A stretch of 64,000 nt of DNA from an uncultured Bacteroides sp. (GCF_963678425.1 NZ_OY782855.1:2108001-2172000); one strand, 5' to 3'. Shown: positions 18,602-28,283, counted from the first letter of the stretch. Notes: generated by a model from the sequence alone, not told the origin. Numbers and translations are program-made.

Positions 18602-20716
18602 ATGAAAAAAGTGACGCTAATTTTAGCATGTGGAATGATTACGGCAAACATTTTCGGGCAAAAATCAAGAATTATCTATCCGATTACAAAGAAAGACAAC
18701 ACCGTGGATACTTACTTCGGTGTAAAAGTATCAGATCCTTACCGCTGGTTGGAAAATGATACAACTAAAGAAACAGCAACCTGGGTAAAGGCACAAAACA
18801 AAGTAACATCAACTTATCTGACAAAGATTCCTTTCCGGAATAAACTGAAGGAAAGACTCACCAATCTTGCCAATTATGAAAAGATTGGTGCACCTTTTAA
18901 GAAAAATGGCAAATATTATTTCTATAAGAATGATGGCTTGCAAAACCAAAGCGTTCTCTATGTGCAAAACTCTTTAGACTCGCAACCAGAAGTCTTTCTT
19001 GATCCAAACAAGTTATCGGAAGACGGAACAGTGGCTTTAACTGGAATTTCTTTTTCCAAAGACGGCAAATACTTTGCTTATACTGTTTCCAGAAGTGGTT
19101 CGGACTGGAGGGAAATTTATGTAATAGACATTGCCACCCGTAAATTACTTAACGATCATATTCAATGGGCTAAGTTTACAGGAGCTGCCTGGCAGGGAGA
19201 CGGTTTTTACTACAGTGCGTATGATGCACCTGTAGCAGGAAAAGAGTTCTCAAATATAAATGAGAATCATAAAATCTATTTCCACAAGATTGGAGAGCCA
19301 CAATCAAAAGATGCATTGATCTACCAGAATCCAAAGTATCCAAAGCGCTTCTATTCAGCCAGTGTAAGCGAAGACCAGCGAGTTCTTTTCATCTTTGAAT
19401 CGGGCGAAGGACGCGGAAATGCCCTTTTCATGAAAGATCTGACAAAAGTGGATGCTCCGATAGAGCAGTTGGCTTCCGATTTTAATTATGAATACACCCC
19501 TATTGAGGTAATTGGCAGCCAGATGTTCTTCTCCACAAACTTTGGTGCACCTAAAGGCAAGGTGATGGTTGCAAATATAGACTCTCCCAACCTGAAAAAC
19601 TGGAAAGATCTGGTTCCCGAATCAGCCTCTGTTCTTTCCGGAGCAGAAGTTATAGGAGGAAAATTAATGCTGACCTACGACAAAGATGCTTCTAACCACG
19701 CATTTGCATATACCACCGAAGGCAAGCTTCTTTACGAAGTAAAACTCCCTTCACTGGGTTCTGTAGGATTCAGTGGTGATAAGGATGATAATATCGCATT
19801 TTACTCTTTCACCTCTTTTACTTTCCCTGGAGCTGTTTATAAATATAATGTGAATACTAATGAGTCAACTTTATATTGTGCACCGAAAGTAGATTTTAAT
19901 CCGGAAGAGTTCGTTACCGAACAAGTGTTCTATCCCAGTAAGGACGGAACAAAGATTCCAATGTTTCTTACTTACAAGAAAGGATTAAAAAGAGATGGAA
20001 GCAACCCTGTTTACCTTTATGGCTACGGAGGATTCAACATCAGCCTCAACCCGGGCTTCTCTACCTATCGAATTCCTTTCCTTGAGAACGGAGGTGTTTA
20101 TGCACAGGTAAATCTTCGTGGCGGTGGCGAATACGGAGAAGAGTGGCACCTGGCCGGAACAAAGATGAAGAAACAAAATGTATTTGATGACTTTATTTCG
20201 GCAGCAGAGTATCTGATTGCAAAGAAATACACCAATAAACAGAAAATTGCCATTGTGGGAGGATCTAACGGCGGATTGCTTATAGGAGCCTGCGTGAACC
20301 AGCGACCGGATTTATTCAGAGTAGCCATTCCTGAAGTAGGTGTAATGGATATGCTTCGTTACCACAAATTCACCATCGGCTGGAACTGGGCAAGTGATTA
20401 CGGTACCAGTGAAGATAACAAAGAGATGTTTGAGTACCTTCGTGCTTATTCTCCGCTTCATACATTTAAGAAAGGAACCACCTACCCTGCCACTCTGGTT
20501 ACCACAGCCGACCACGATGACCGCGTAGTTCCGGCTCATTCTTTCAAATATGCCGCTACTCTTCAGGCCTCAAGCAACGGAAAGAATCCTACGCTGATAC
20601 GTATCGACAGCAAAGCCGGTCATGGATCTGGTAAGCCAATAAGTAAAGTTCTGGAAGAGCAGTCAGACATTTACTCATTCATCATGTACAACATGGGAAT
20701 GAAACCTAAATTCTGA
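18602..20716 (+). CDS. Prolyl oligopeptidase (S9A), secreted
   Basis: 704 residues from the ATG at 18602, chosen because it gives a signal peptide (ILACGMITANIFGQ) and because the promoter lies over the earlier in-frame ATG at 18530. The N-terminal cap and seven-bladed propeller (about 70-430, with YFGVKVSDPYRWLEN near 40) precede the hydrolase domain. Catalytic Ser is S555 in GGSNGG; Asp lies in TADHDDRV and His in AGHGSGKP, matching the prolyl oligopeptidase triad. It cleaves after proline in short peptides. Together with the DPP-type enzyme at 11441 it suggests proline-rich peptide use. It is monocistronic with a terminator at 20737. Confidence 0.94.
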   Translation: MKKVTLILACGMITANIFGQKSRIIYPITKKDNTVDTYFGVKVSDPYRWLENDTTKETATWVKAQNKVTSTYLTKIPFRNKLKERLTNLANYEKIGAPFKKNGKYYFYKNDGLQNQSVLYVQNSLDSQPEVFLDPNKLSEDGTVALTGISFSKDGKYFAYTVSRSGSDWREIYVIDIATRKLLNDHIQWAKFTGAAWQGDGFYYSAYDAPVAGKEFSNINENHKIYFHKIGEPQSKDALIYQNPKYPKRFYSASVSEDQRVLFIFESGEGRGNALFMKDLTKVDAPIEQLASDFNYEYTPIEVIGSQMFFSTNFGAPKGKVMVANIDSPNLKNWKDLVPESASVLSGAEVIGGKLMLTYDKDASNHAFAYTTEGKLLYEVKLPSLGSVGFSGDKDDNIAFYSFTSFTFPGAVYKYNVNTNESTLYCAPKVDFNPEEFVTEQVFYPSKDGTKIPMFLTYKKGLKRDGSNPVYLYGYGGFNISLNPGFSTYRIPFLENGGVYAQVNLRGGGEYGEEWHLAGTKMKKQNVFDDFISAAEYLIAKKYTNKQKIAIVGGSNGGLLIGACVNQRPDLFRVAIPEVGVMDMLRYHKFTIGWNWASDYGTSEDNKEMFEYLRAYSPLHTFKKGTTYPATLVTTADHDDRVVPAHSFKYAATLQASSNGKNPTLIRIDSKAGHGSGKPISKVLEEQSDIYSFIMYNMGMKPKF

Positions 20717-20736
20717 AAGATACAATTTAAATAAAC

Positions 20737-20780
20737 GAAAGCCCGTTCGCTGATAAAATTTCAGTAAACGGGCTTTCTTT
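20737..20780 (+). terminator. Terminator of the prolyl oligopeptidase gene
   Basis: GAAAGCCCGTT (20737-20747) pairs with AACGGGCTTTC (20767-20777), then TTT. It may act for both convergent genes. Confidence 0.85.
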
Positions 20781-20829
20781 ATAAAAGCTATTAGATTGAT
20801 TTAAAAAACATCAAGAGAGTTTTTTATTT

Positions 20830-20917
20830 CCTTGTACAAAACAATTCATTCTTTTGTACAGAAGAAAAGAATGTTTTGTACAGAAGAACGCAATCTTCTG
20901 TACAGGATAATAAAAAG
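20830..20917. repeat. Four imperfect 22-bp tandem repeats centred on GTACA
   Basis: GTACA occurs at 20834, 20856, 20878 and 20900, exactly 22 bases apart. The two best units both begin TTTTGTACAGAAGAA (20852 and 20874), and the fourth reads TTCTGTACAGGATAAT. The array lies between the convergent 3' ends of the S9A peptidase and GH29 genes. A related stretch occurs at 39381-39430. Confidence 0.8.
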
Positions 20918-20984
20918 ATTTCGCCAATGTTTATTCAATGTTACGCCACACAATTCAAATATATGGTGCAGTAATACCGGAGCA

Positions 20985-22280
20985 TCAGATCGTTAATTCA
21001 ATCACATAATCAACATCTGCAGGAACCTCGGGTAAATACAATAAAGCGCCAGTCTTATCCTGTTTAAACTTTACCGGGGTTTGGTTTTTAAAGAGAACAG
21101 CTTTCTTTATTTTGCTCGTAACAGGAACGAACAATGCATTATCTTTCAGATTCAGGATGTGCACAAACAGCTTATTACCTTTATGAGTAGTTACTCCCCA
21201 ATCGTGAACAGGAATAAAACCTCCACGGGTTCCATAAATGGTTTCGCCATATACTTTCATCCATTCTCCCACTTCTTTCAATCGTTGAATTGCCATAGCA
21301 GGTATCTCGCCATTTGGCTGAGGACCAACATTAATCAGCAAATTTGCATTATTGCCAGCTGCTTTCACCAAGTAATGAATAAACTCTTTTGTTGATTTAT
21401 AGTTCTTATCAGTAATATTATATCCCCAATTATTATTCATTGTTTCACACGTTTCCAAAGGAAGCTTACTAATAGCCTGCCCTGAAAGTCCTGCAGTATT
21501 CTGGCCGGGTATATCACGTTCAAACATCTGAAAGTCTTCACCGGGAAAAGGAGTACTATGATGATTATTGCCAATTAAACAACCCGGTTGCAGTTTGTGA
21601 ATCAAAGCATACTGTTCATCCAGATGCCAATTCCAATTTGGATCCTGATCTTTATCCCACCAACCATCAAACCAGATGGCACCTATCGATCCGTAATTAG
21701 TTAGTAGTTCTGTTAACTGATTATTCATAAAATTCTGATAATCGCTCCATTTACCATGTTCAGTTCTACCTGTACCAAGTCCCGTACGGCCCAAAGGATA
21801 ATAATCGGCCCTGCGCCAGTCAAGGTGAGAATAGTAAAGATGCAACTTAATTCCCTGCTTCTGGCACTCTTCAGCCAATGCTTTTACTATATCTTTTTGA
21901 AAAGGAGTTGCCTCTACTATATTGTAATCAGTATATTTTGTTTTAAACATCGAAAAGCCATCGTGATGACGAGTAGTAAAGCAGATATATTTCATTCCTG
22001 CAGCTTTAGCTATTGAGACCCATGCTGCAGCATCAAACTTAGACGGATAAAATCCGGAAGCTAATTTGGCATATTCTTCCCAGTTGATATTCCTGTCATT
22101 CATGATCCACTCACCATTACCCAACATACTGTAAAGCCCCCAGTGGATAAACATACCAAACTTAGCATCCTGGAATTCAGTTCTGTTTTCTAAGTTTTCT
22201 TTTGTCGGCTGGTAGTCTTTCTGGGCAAACAACTGAGCATTGCCCACAAGTACCAACAGTAATAAAAATATTTTTCTCAT
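20985..22280 (-). CDS. GH29 alpha-L-fucosidase, secreted
   Basis: 431 residues with a signal peptide (about 1-19, ending QLFAQ). KFGMFIHWGLYS (about 41-52) and TRHHDGFSMF (about 102-111) are hallmark GH29 segments. D205 in IWFDGWWD is the expected catalytic nucleophile. The acid/base residue varies in this family and is not assigned. The length fits the catalytic domain plus a short C-terminal beta domain. It would remove terminal alpha-L-fucose in the periplasm. The gene stands alone on the minus strand, 209 bases from the nitroreductase stop, with no SusCD-type partners, so it may serve a regulon located elsewhere. Confidence 0.93.
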   Translation of the reverse strand: MRKIFLLLLVLVGNAQLFAQKDYQPTKENLENRTEFQDAKFGMFIHWGLYSMLGNGEWIMNDRNINWEEYAKLASGFYPSKFDAAAWVSIAKAAGMKYICFTTRHHDGFSMFKTKYTDYNIVEATPFQKDIVKALAEECQKQGIKLHLYYSHLDWRRADYYPLGRTGLGTGRTEHGKWSDYQNFMNNQLTELLTNYGSIGAIWFDGWWDKDQDPNWNWHLDEQYALIHKLQPGCLIGNNHHSTPFPGEDFQMFERDIPGQNTAGLSGQAISKLPLETCETMNNNWGYNITDKNYKSTKEFIHYLVKAAGNNANLLINVGPQPNGEIPAMAIQRLKEVGEWMKVYGETIYGTRGGFIPVHDWGVTTHKGNKLFVHILNLKDNALFVPVTSKIKKAVLFKNQTPVKFKQDKTGALLYLPEVPADVDYVIELTI

Positions 22281-22489
22281 ACAATTTTAACTATTAGTTA
22301 TTTAAAAGAACAAATAATAATGAGATGAAGAAATCAATAATTATGGATCTCAAGAACAAGAATATCCTTTATGGAAATAAGATCTATTGCTTTAAGCCCA
22401 TCAAAAAGAGAGAATACACCAGCGATATTTCCGGATATACTATATAAGAGATTTTTTGTACAAAAGAGATGCTTTTTACAAGAATTCCT

Positions 22490-23071
22490 TTATTTAAAAT
22501 ATCCCACCGGATGATTTAAAATGAGCGTCTGAGTACCAGTCAGCTTTAATGCCTTTTTTAAAGCATCCGCATCCATTTGAGCTCGTGGAACAGTAGCCAG
22601 TCCAATTCCCGAGCAAAACAAAGAGATATTCTGTGACACGATACCTCCGTCAATTGCTCCCCAGGTTTCATTCGTATTTGAAACCAGAATCAGGCATACC
22701 GGAGCTTTCAGCGGACGAACATCACCTTCACTGATAAATTCCAATGTACCGTTAGACGCATTATAGAGATAATTTCCATCAGCCATGCAAACATAAATCT
22801 TTATGTCCTGTCTGTTTTGAGAGGAAGGGGCTGTTTTTTTTCCTTCATTCGGACGGTTGATACCGTTGGCTGCCCAAACAAGGTCTGACAAATCTTGCTG
22901 ACTAAGCATTTTATCAGAGAATTCCCTGGTAGATTTACGATTAGAGAACGCTTTCATCAAGACATCTCCACGGGTAAGGTTGGGTGCATTTAATTTAATA
23001 GACTTCAAATCCTGTGCACTAGAACAAGAAATAAGCATGAACATCATCATTAACAAAAAGGATTGTTTCAT
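22490..23071 (-). CDS. Nitroreductase-family lipoprotein (SagB/NfsA-like FMN fold)
   Basis: 193 residues. The N-terminus MKQSFLLMMMFMLISCSS has a lipobox (LISC), so the mature protein is probably lipid-anchored, unlike typical cytoplasmic nitroreductases. RKSTREFSDKMLS (about 47-59) is the standard FMN phosphate-binding start of the fold, and GAIDGGIVSQNISLFCSGIG (about 138-157) is the helix lining the flavin. Short members of this kind occur in Bacteroidetes as putative SagB-like oxidoreductases with unknown substrate. Stop lies beside a GTACA-containing stretch (22451-22485) related to the 22-bp repeats. Confidence 0.85.
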   Translation of the reverse strand: MKQSFLLMMMFMLISCSSAQDLKSIKLNAPNLTRGDVLMKAFSNRKSTREFSDKMLSQQDLSDLVWAANGINRPNEGKKTAPSSQNRQDIKIYVCMADGNYLYNASNGTLEFISEGDVRPLKAPVCLILVSNTNETWGAIDGGIVSQNISLFCSGIGLATVPRAQMDADALKKALKLTGTQTLILNHPVGYFK

Positions 23072-23116
23072 AATTTTCTAATTTAAATTACTACATATTT
23101 AAATACTTCTCGCTTA

Positions 23117-26080
23117 TCATTTACAAGGCTTCATTACAAGCCCTATATTCTTTTTGCCATCTATTTTCACCACTAATGGATTATCAAAATGTATATGTCT
23201 AAGGTACTGAGTTTCAAATACGGCATCCTTTTCATCTAGGAAAGCCTGATCATAAATGCCATCATCTATATAAGAGTTAATGGTAAAATACCCAACTCCA
23301 AACGATGTCAGATTCTGAAAGAAATGCGTTCCCTGACTTGGATCAATTCTGTAATTTGTCAGGCCGGCCTCCACAATAACCCTTGCAGCAGAGATATGTG
23401 GCCATTTAACCGGAATGCCTAGCCAAGTATCGTTGGACCCCCACCTTCCTGGTCCCACCAGAATATAGTTTTTCTTTTTATCAAGGAATTCTTTATTCAG
23501 TTTTTCTATCTCATAAGCAATGTCCTGATTGTGAGATGCATTATAATGATCAGTTTTTACATAGACTATATCAAAAATATCATTCATAATGCCATGTCCC
23601 AAAGCATGGTTCGAACTTAGCAATTTATCCTGATCATTAACCAAAGCCAAATTGTCATCAATCATCTTCTTGCTATCCACTATCGGACGAATCTGTAATA
23701 TATAAAATACGCCCGATTTATCCATCTCTGTACTCATAGTTGCAGCAAACTCAATCTCTACGGGACGTCTCATCTCTTTTTCGCCATATTTCATCACTAG
23801 CTGAAGGATGTTGGCTAAAGGAAAGACATCGTGCTGCAGGATATTTGCGAAAGTAATCAGCTTACGTCCTCCAGGATAAAGTCCATCACGAATAACCTGA
23901 TCATACGGATCATACGTGGAAGCAATATATCGTAATGCTCCATCTTCTTCAGCCTCTTTTACCTGAAGTTTTAATAAATTAAAGCCATCATCTATAGAAA
24001 AGTCCTGACCCATATTTCTTAAGTCCAATGCATAAAAGCGAGTCTGAGTCTCTTTTAAGGCAATCTCCACTTCACTGGTTTGCAACACCTTGTTTGGGTG
24101 ATAAGGACAAAATCTTAGTGTCATTCCTCCGTCTACAATATACTTTCCAAGTCCCAATGCAATATTCACAGTTCCCTCTTCAGGCTTTTCATCACCAATC
24201 GGATAATAATTCAGCGACCTTGCCACACCGGACATGGAAGGATAATAACGATCTCCATACTGATTACCCACAACTTCCTGCAAAATAACAGCCATCTTTT
24301 CCTGATCAATAAAATTCGCTGTAGCTTGCATATATGATTTGCTATCACCGTAAAAGACCGATGCATAGACTCCCTTTATTGCATCACTCAACATCCGAAG
24401 CATTTCATACTTATCATCCAGATAAGGGATCATGTAAGTAGAATAAATACCGGCAAAAGGCTGATAATGGGAATCTTCCAGCAAGCTTGACGAGCGGATG
24501 GCTATCGGAGACTTCACTACATCAAAGAACGTAAAGAAATCCTCGACTAATCTTTCAGGAAGTTTTGCTCTTAAGAAATACTTTAGAATCGTATCATCAT
24601 CTACATTAGCCAAAGCCACCTGATACAAGTTATTCGATTCCATGAACTCATCGAAAATATCCGTGCAGAGAACAACCGTTTTTGGAATGACAACTTTCGC
24701 ATTTTCAAATTCCTCAAATTCAGGATGACGTTTTACCATATTATCTATAAACGCCAGTCCACGGCCCTTTCCTCCTAGTGAGCCATCACCAATGCGGGCA
24801 AAGTTAGAGTAACGGTCAAAACGGTCACGTTTAAAAATAGCCACTACTCCCTGATTCTTCATCTTACGATATTTCACAATCGAGTCGAAAATAATTTTCC
24901 TGTACACATCAATATCAATCACCTTATCAAAGGTGATCTGACGCAGGAATTCAGCTACAGGAAACATTGCCCGTGAATAGAGCCATCGGGAGATATGATT
25001 TCGTGAAATATGGTACAATAAAGATTCACTGGGCACTGAATAAATAATATTCTGAAGATCTTTCAAATTCCGGACCTTGGCCACCTCTTCGTTTGTTGTG
25101 GGGTTACGGAATATAAAATCTCCGAACCCAAAATTATCAGAAACAATCCGTTGTAGATCAACATCCATTTTCTTGGAATTCTTATCCACAAAACTGGCAG
25201 AATATCGGGTTGCAAAGACTCGGTTCTCTATTTCCGAAGATTGAATAATCAATGGAACAAAGGGATCTTTCTTACGTATTTCGGCACACAACTTAATACC
25301 AGCCATTGCATCTTTCTTGCCGTTTCTTGGGAACCGCACATCTGTAATAACTCCCAGCATATTATTCTGATATTTATCGTAGAGTTCCGTTGCCTCCTCA
25401 TAACTTCTGGCCAGCACAATTTTAGGGCGTCCACGCATACGCAGTGTCCGTTGGTGCCCATTTAATGCTTCAGTGGCAAAATCCTGAGATTGCTGAAGTA
25501 TAAATTTATATAGACTAGGAAGAACAGATGAATAAAAACGAATGGAATCTTCCACCAACAAGATCATCTGTACACCAACTTCAGCCACATCATGTTCCAG
25601 ATTCATTTTGTCTTCCACCAGCTTGATAATAGAAACTAGCAAATCAGTATTTCCCAGCCAGCAGAAAACATATTCAAATGCACTCAGATCCTCATTCGAT
25701 AAGCGTCTTGTCACCCCATGAGAGAAAGGAGTAAGAATCACAATCGGGATATGCGGATATTTCTCCTTGATACTACGTCCTGTTGCAAAGAAATCACTTT
25801 TGTCTGTGCTTGGCATACAAATAACCATATCAAACGAAATATTGTCCAATTCAGTCCATGCCTCCTCTTCAGTAGAAATCTGGGTAAACCGGGGAGGGTA
25901 ACGTAAACTAAGCGAAGCATACTCATTAAATATTTTTTCGTCTATACGGCCGTCATCTTCCAGCATAAATGCATCATAAGGATTCGCTATAAGCAAAACA
26001 TTAAATATCCTTTTGGTCATCAGGTTAGCAAAGGACGTATCTTTAAAATATAGCTGACTTAATTTAAATTTGCTGAGCAT
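23117..26080 (-). CDS. Receiver-like plus PEP/pyruvate-binding domain protein (PEP synthase-related)
   Basis: 987 residues. Residues about 25-160 resemble a receiver-like fold. About 168-300 is a better receiver domain, with the acidic LVEDS and a candidate phospho-acceptor Asp near 247 in GVITDVRFPRNG. About 430-800 matches the ATP/PEP-binding domain of PEP synthase and pyruvate phosphate dikinase (GDGSLGGKGRGLAFID; AIRSSSLLEDSHYQPFAGIYSTY). The swivelling histidine domain and the C-terminal PEP-binding barrel of true PEP synthases are not seen; instead a distinct C-terminal region carries GPGRWGSNDTWLG. It is annotated in related genomes as PEP synthase, but its reaction cannot be complete as in PpsA. 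It lies divergent to glutamate dehydrogenase 2. Confidence 0.8.
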   Translation of the reverse strand: MLSKFKLSQLYFKDTSFANLMTKRIFNVLLIANPYDAFMLEDDGRIDEKIFNEYASLSLRYPPRFTQISTEEEAWTELDNISFDMVICMPSTDKSDFFATGRSIKEKYPHIPIVILTPFSHGVTRRLSNEDLSAFEYVFCWLGNTDLLVSIIKLVEDKMNLEHDVAEVGVQMILLVEDSIRFYSSVLPSLYKFILQQSQDFATEALNGHQRTLRMRGRPKIVLARSYEEATELYDKYQNNMLGVITDVRFPRNGKKDAMAGIKLCAEIRKKDPFVPLIIQSSEIENRVFATRYSASFVDKNSKKMDVDLQRIVSDNFGFGDFIFRNPTTNEEVAKVRNLKDLQNIIYSVPSESLLYHISRNHISRWLYSRAMFPVAEFLRQITFDKVIDIDVYRKIIFDSIVKYRKMKNQGVVAIFKRDRFDRYSNFARIGDGSLGGKGRGLAFIDNMVKRHPEFEEFENAKVVIPKTVVLCTDIFDEFMESNNLYQVALANVDDDTILKYFLRAKLPERLVEDFFTFFDVVKSPIAIRSSSLLEDSHYQPFAGIYSTYMIPYLDDKYEMLRMLSDAIKGVYASVFYGDSKSYMQATANFIDQEKMAVILQEVVGNQYGDRYYPSMSGVARSLNYYPIGDEKPEEGTVNIALGLGKYIVDGGMTLRFCPYHPNKVLQTSEVEIALKETQTRFYALDLRNMGQDFSIDDGFNLLKLQVKEAEEDGALRYIASTYDPYDQVIRDGLYPGGRKLITFANILQHDVFPLANILQLVMKYGEKEMRRPVEIEFAATMSTEMDKSGVFYILQIRPIVDSKKMIDDNLALVNDQDKLLSSNHALGHGIMNDIFDIVYVKTDHYNASHNQDIAYEIEKLNKEFLDKKKNYILVGPGRWGSNDTWLGIPVKWPHISAARVIVEAGLTNYRIDPSQGTHFFQNLTSFGVGYFTINSYIDDGIYDQAFLDEKDAVFETQYLRHIHFDNPLVVKIDGKKNIGLVMKPCK

Positions 26081-26212
26081 ACAATTCAGATTATAATATA
26101 AGTAACAAATTTGATGATTTTTTTTGGCTTATGCAACAAATGAAATAAAAAGTAACCTACGAAATAGCAAAATATCATTTTATCATAATTACATCAATAA
26201 AACCACAAAATA

Positions 26213-26244
26213 ATTAGTCTAATTCAATCAATTAACTAACTTTG
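26213..26244 (+). promoter_or_regulatory. Promoter of glutamate dehydrogenase copy 2
   Basis: TAACTTTG at 26237-26244 is a good -7; a weak -33 (TTAG) lies about 20 bases upstream. The -7 overlaps an upstream in-frame ATG at 26242, so the ATG at 26293 is the start. Confidence 0.6.
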
Positions 26245-26292
26245 CAGTATATAGATTTACATTTTATCATAAAACCTATTAAACACTATATT

Positions 26293-27627
26293 ATGAATAT
26301 CGATTTAATCATGGCTTCACTAGAAGCAAAACATCCTGGAGAGTCAGAATATCTCCAAGCAGTTAAGGAAGTGCTAATTTCTATTGAAGATGTTTATAAT
26401 CAGCACCCTGAATTTGAGAAAGCCCGCATCATAGAACGACTGGTAGAACCCGACCGTATCTTTACATTTAAAGTGCCTTGGGTAGACGATAAAGGAAATG
26501 TGCAGATAAATATCGGTTATCGTGTTCAATTCAATAATGCCATTGGCCCATATAAAGGTGGCATCCGTTTTCATGCCTCAGTAAATCTTTCCATTCTGAA
26601 ATTCCTGGGATTTGAACAAACATTTAAAAACGCACTGACCACCCTTCCGATGGGTGGAGGCAAAGGTGGATCAGATTTCTCCATTCGTGGTAAATCCGAT
26701 GCTGAGGTAATGCGTTTCTGCCAGGCATTTATATTAGAACTTTGGCGCCACATCGGTCCCGACACAGATGTACCAGCCGGTGACATTGGTGTAGGTGGAC
26801 GGGAAATAGGTTACATGTTTGGCATGTATAAGAAACTAGCTCGTGAATTCACCGGAACCTTTACTGGTAAAGGACTGGAATACGGTGGGTCTCTGGTTCG
26901 CCCCGAAGCAACCGGTTTCGGCGGATTATACTTTGTAAACCAAATGTTGGAAACAAAAGGTATTGATATTAAAGGCAAAACAGTTGCAGTTTCTGGTTTT
27001 GGAAATGTAGCCTGGGGAGCTGTAACAAAAGCAACCCAACTTGGAGCAAAAGTGGTAACTATTTCGGGTCCAGATGGATATATCTACGATGAAGAAGGAA
27101 TCAGCGGAGAAAAAATAGATTATATGCTGGAACTTAGGGCATCAGGAGAAGATATTGTTGAACCGTATGCTAAAAAGTTCAATGCCAGGTTTATTCCTGA
27201 CCACCGTCCGTGGGAAGTCAAAGTAGACATTGCATTGCCTTGCGCCACTCAGAATGAGGTGAACGGCGAGGACGCTAAGTTATTAATCGATAATAAGGTG
27301 TTATGCGTGGGTGAAATTTCCAATATGGGATGTACTCCTGAAGCAATAGACTTGTTTATTGAAAACAAAATAATGTATGCCCCTGGTAAAGCAGTTAATG
27401 CAGGTGGGGTAGCAACTTCAGGACTTGAAATGTCTCAGAATGCAATGCACCTAAGTTGGGGAGCAGCTGAGGTAGACAGTAAACTTCACGAGATTATGCA
27501 CGGCATTCATGCTCAGTGTGTTAAGTATGGAACGGAACCAGACGGATACATCAATTATGTAAAAGGCGCCAACATTGGCGGATTCATGAAAGTGGCACAT
27601 GCAATGATGGCACAAGGTATTGTATAA
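26293..27627 (+). CDS. gdhB: Glutamate dehydrogenase (copy 2)
   Basis: 444 residues from ATG 26293, the same length as copy 1. The start is set by the promoter overlapping the longer frame and by N-terminal alignment with copy 1. Motifs: LPMGGGKGGSDF, DTDVPAGDIGVG and VSGFGNVAWG, plus the C-terminal VKGANIGGFMKVAHAMMAQGIV nearly identical to copy 1. Bacteroides species commonly have two hexameric GDHs that differ in coenzyme use and in response to ammonia or peptide; which is which here is not decided. The symbol is positional only. A strong terminator follows at 27665. Confidence 0.93.
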   Translation: MNIDLIMASLEAKHPGESEYLQAVKEVLISIEDVYNQHPEFEKARIIERLVEPDRIFTFKVPWVDDKGNVQINIGYRVQFNNAIGPYKGGIRFHASVNLSILKFLGFEQTFKNALTTLPMGGGKGGSDFSIRGKSDAEVMRFCQAFILELWRHIGPDTDVPAGDIGVGGREIGYMFGMYKKLAREFTGTFTGKGLEYGGSLVRPEATGFGGLYFVNQMLETKGIDIKGKTVAVSGFGNVAWGAVTKATQLGAKVVTISGPDGYIYDEEGISGEKIDYMLELRASGEDIVEPYAKKFNARFIPDHRPWEVKVDIALPCATQNEVNGEDAKLLIDNKVLCVGEISNMGCTPEAIDLFIENKIMYAPGKAVNAGGVATSGLEMSQNAMHLSWGAAEVDSKLHEIMHGIHAQCVKYGTEPDGYINYVKGANIGGFMKVAHAMMAQGIV

Positions 27628-27664
27628 TATAGAAGATCTGACTTAATTATATTTCAAATTTGTT

Positions 27665-27705
27665 CTGCCCGTCCCTATCTCCAAGGGGACGGGCAGTCGT
27701 TTTTA
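27665..27705 (+). terminator. Terminator of glutamate dehydrogenase 2
   Basis: CTGCCCGTCCC (27665-27675) pairs perfectly with GGGACGGGCAG (27686-27696), then TCGTTTTT. Confidence 0.92.
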
Positions 27706-27777
27706 TGCACGAATTATTCATTAATTATTTTTTTTTCTTATCTTTGTACCGCACTGTTAACCAAAAACATAAAGCAT

Positions 27778-28263
27778 ATGGTCAACAAGACATTATTTAT
27801 CCTGTTTCTGCTACTAACAATTGTCAGTACTTGTATATCTGCTCAAGAAACAGGAAAAGCTACTTATTACGGAAAAAAACTGCATGGCAGAAACACCGCC
27901 AGCGGAATACGTTATCACAATGACAGCCTCACTTGTGCACATCGCACATATCCTTTCGGAACCTTATTGAAAGTAAGAAACCTGAATAATGATAAAGAGG
28001 TGATTGTGAAAGTGACAGACAGAGGTCCTTTTGGAAGAAGCTGCATTATCGACCTTTCTTATTGCGCAGCAAAAGAAATAGATTTACTCGGGGCTGGAAT
28101 AGCTCCTGTAGAGGTATGCGTCTATTCCCCCATCAATGTGCCATTCAGGGCAGAAAATGAGACAACACATAATTGGAATCTCGAAGTTGCTGTGCCTCAT
28201 AAATTGCTTCCTGACATCATGGATCTAAGCAATCCAGTTAATAAATCAAGCCTTTCAAAATAA
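27778..28263 (+). CDS. rlpA: RlpA-like septal/cell-wall lipoprotein family protein (double-psi beta-barrel)
   Basis: 161 residues with a signal peptide (about 1-23, ending CISAQ). Residues about 27-115 are the RlpA double-psi barrel: GKATYYGKKLHGRNTASG at the start and VKVTDRGPFGRSCIIDLS, which carries the conserved Asp of the lytic transglycosylase fold. There is no C-terminal SPOR domain, unlike E. coli RlpA, so septal recruitment by SPOR is not expected. TATCTTTG at 27739-27746 is a good -7 element. The M24 peptidase starts 20 bases after the stop, suggesting cotranscription. Confidence 0.87.
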   Translation: MVNKTLFILFLLLTIVSTCISAQETGKATYYGKKLHGRNTASGIRYHNDSLTCAHRTYPFGTLLKVRNLNNDKEVIVKVTDRGPFGRSCIIDLSYCAAKEIDLLGAGIAPVEVCVYSPINVPFRAENETTHNWNLEVAVPHKLLPDIMDLSNPVNKSSLSK

Positions 28264-28283
28264 GCTTATTACTTTCAATAACA

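Noticed and set aside
20830..20917. CRISPR-like array
   Set aside because: The units are contiguous and diverge from one another; there are no unique spacers and no cas genes.
26242..26292. Earlier in-frame start for glutamate dehydrogenase 2
   Set aside because: It overlaps the -7 box, and the ATG at 26293 aligns with the N-terminus of copy 1.
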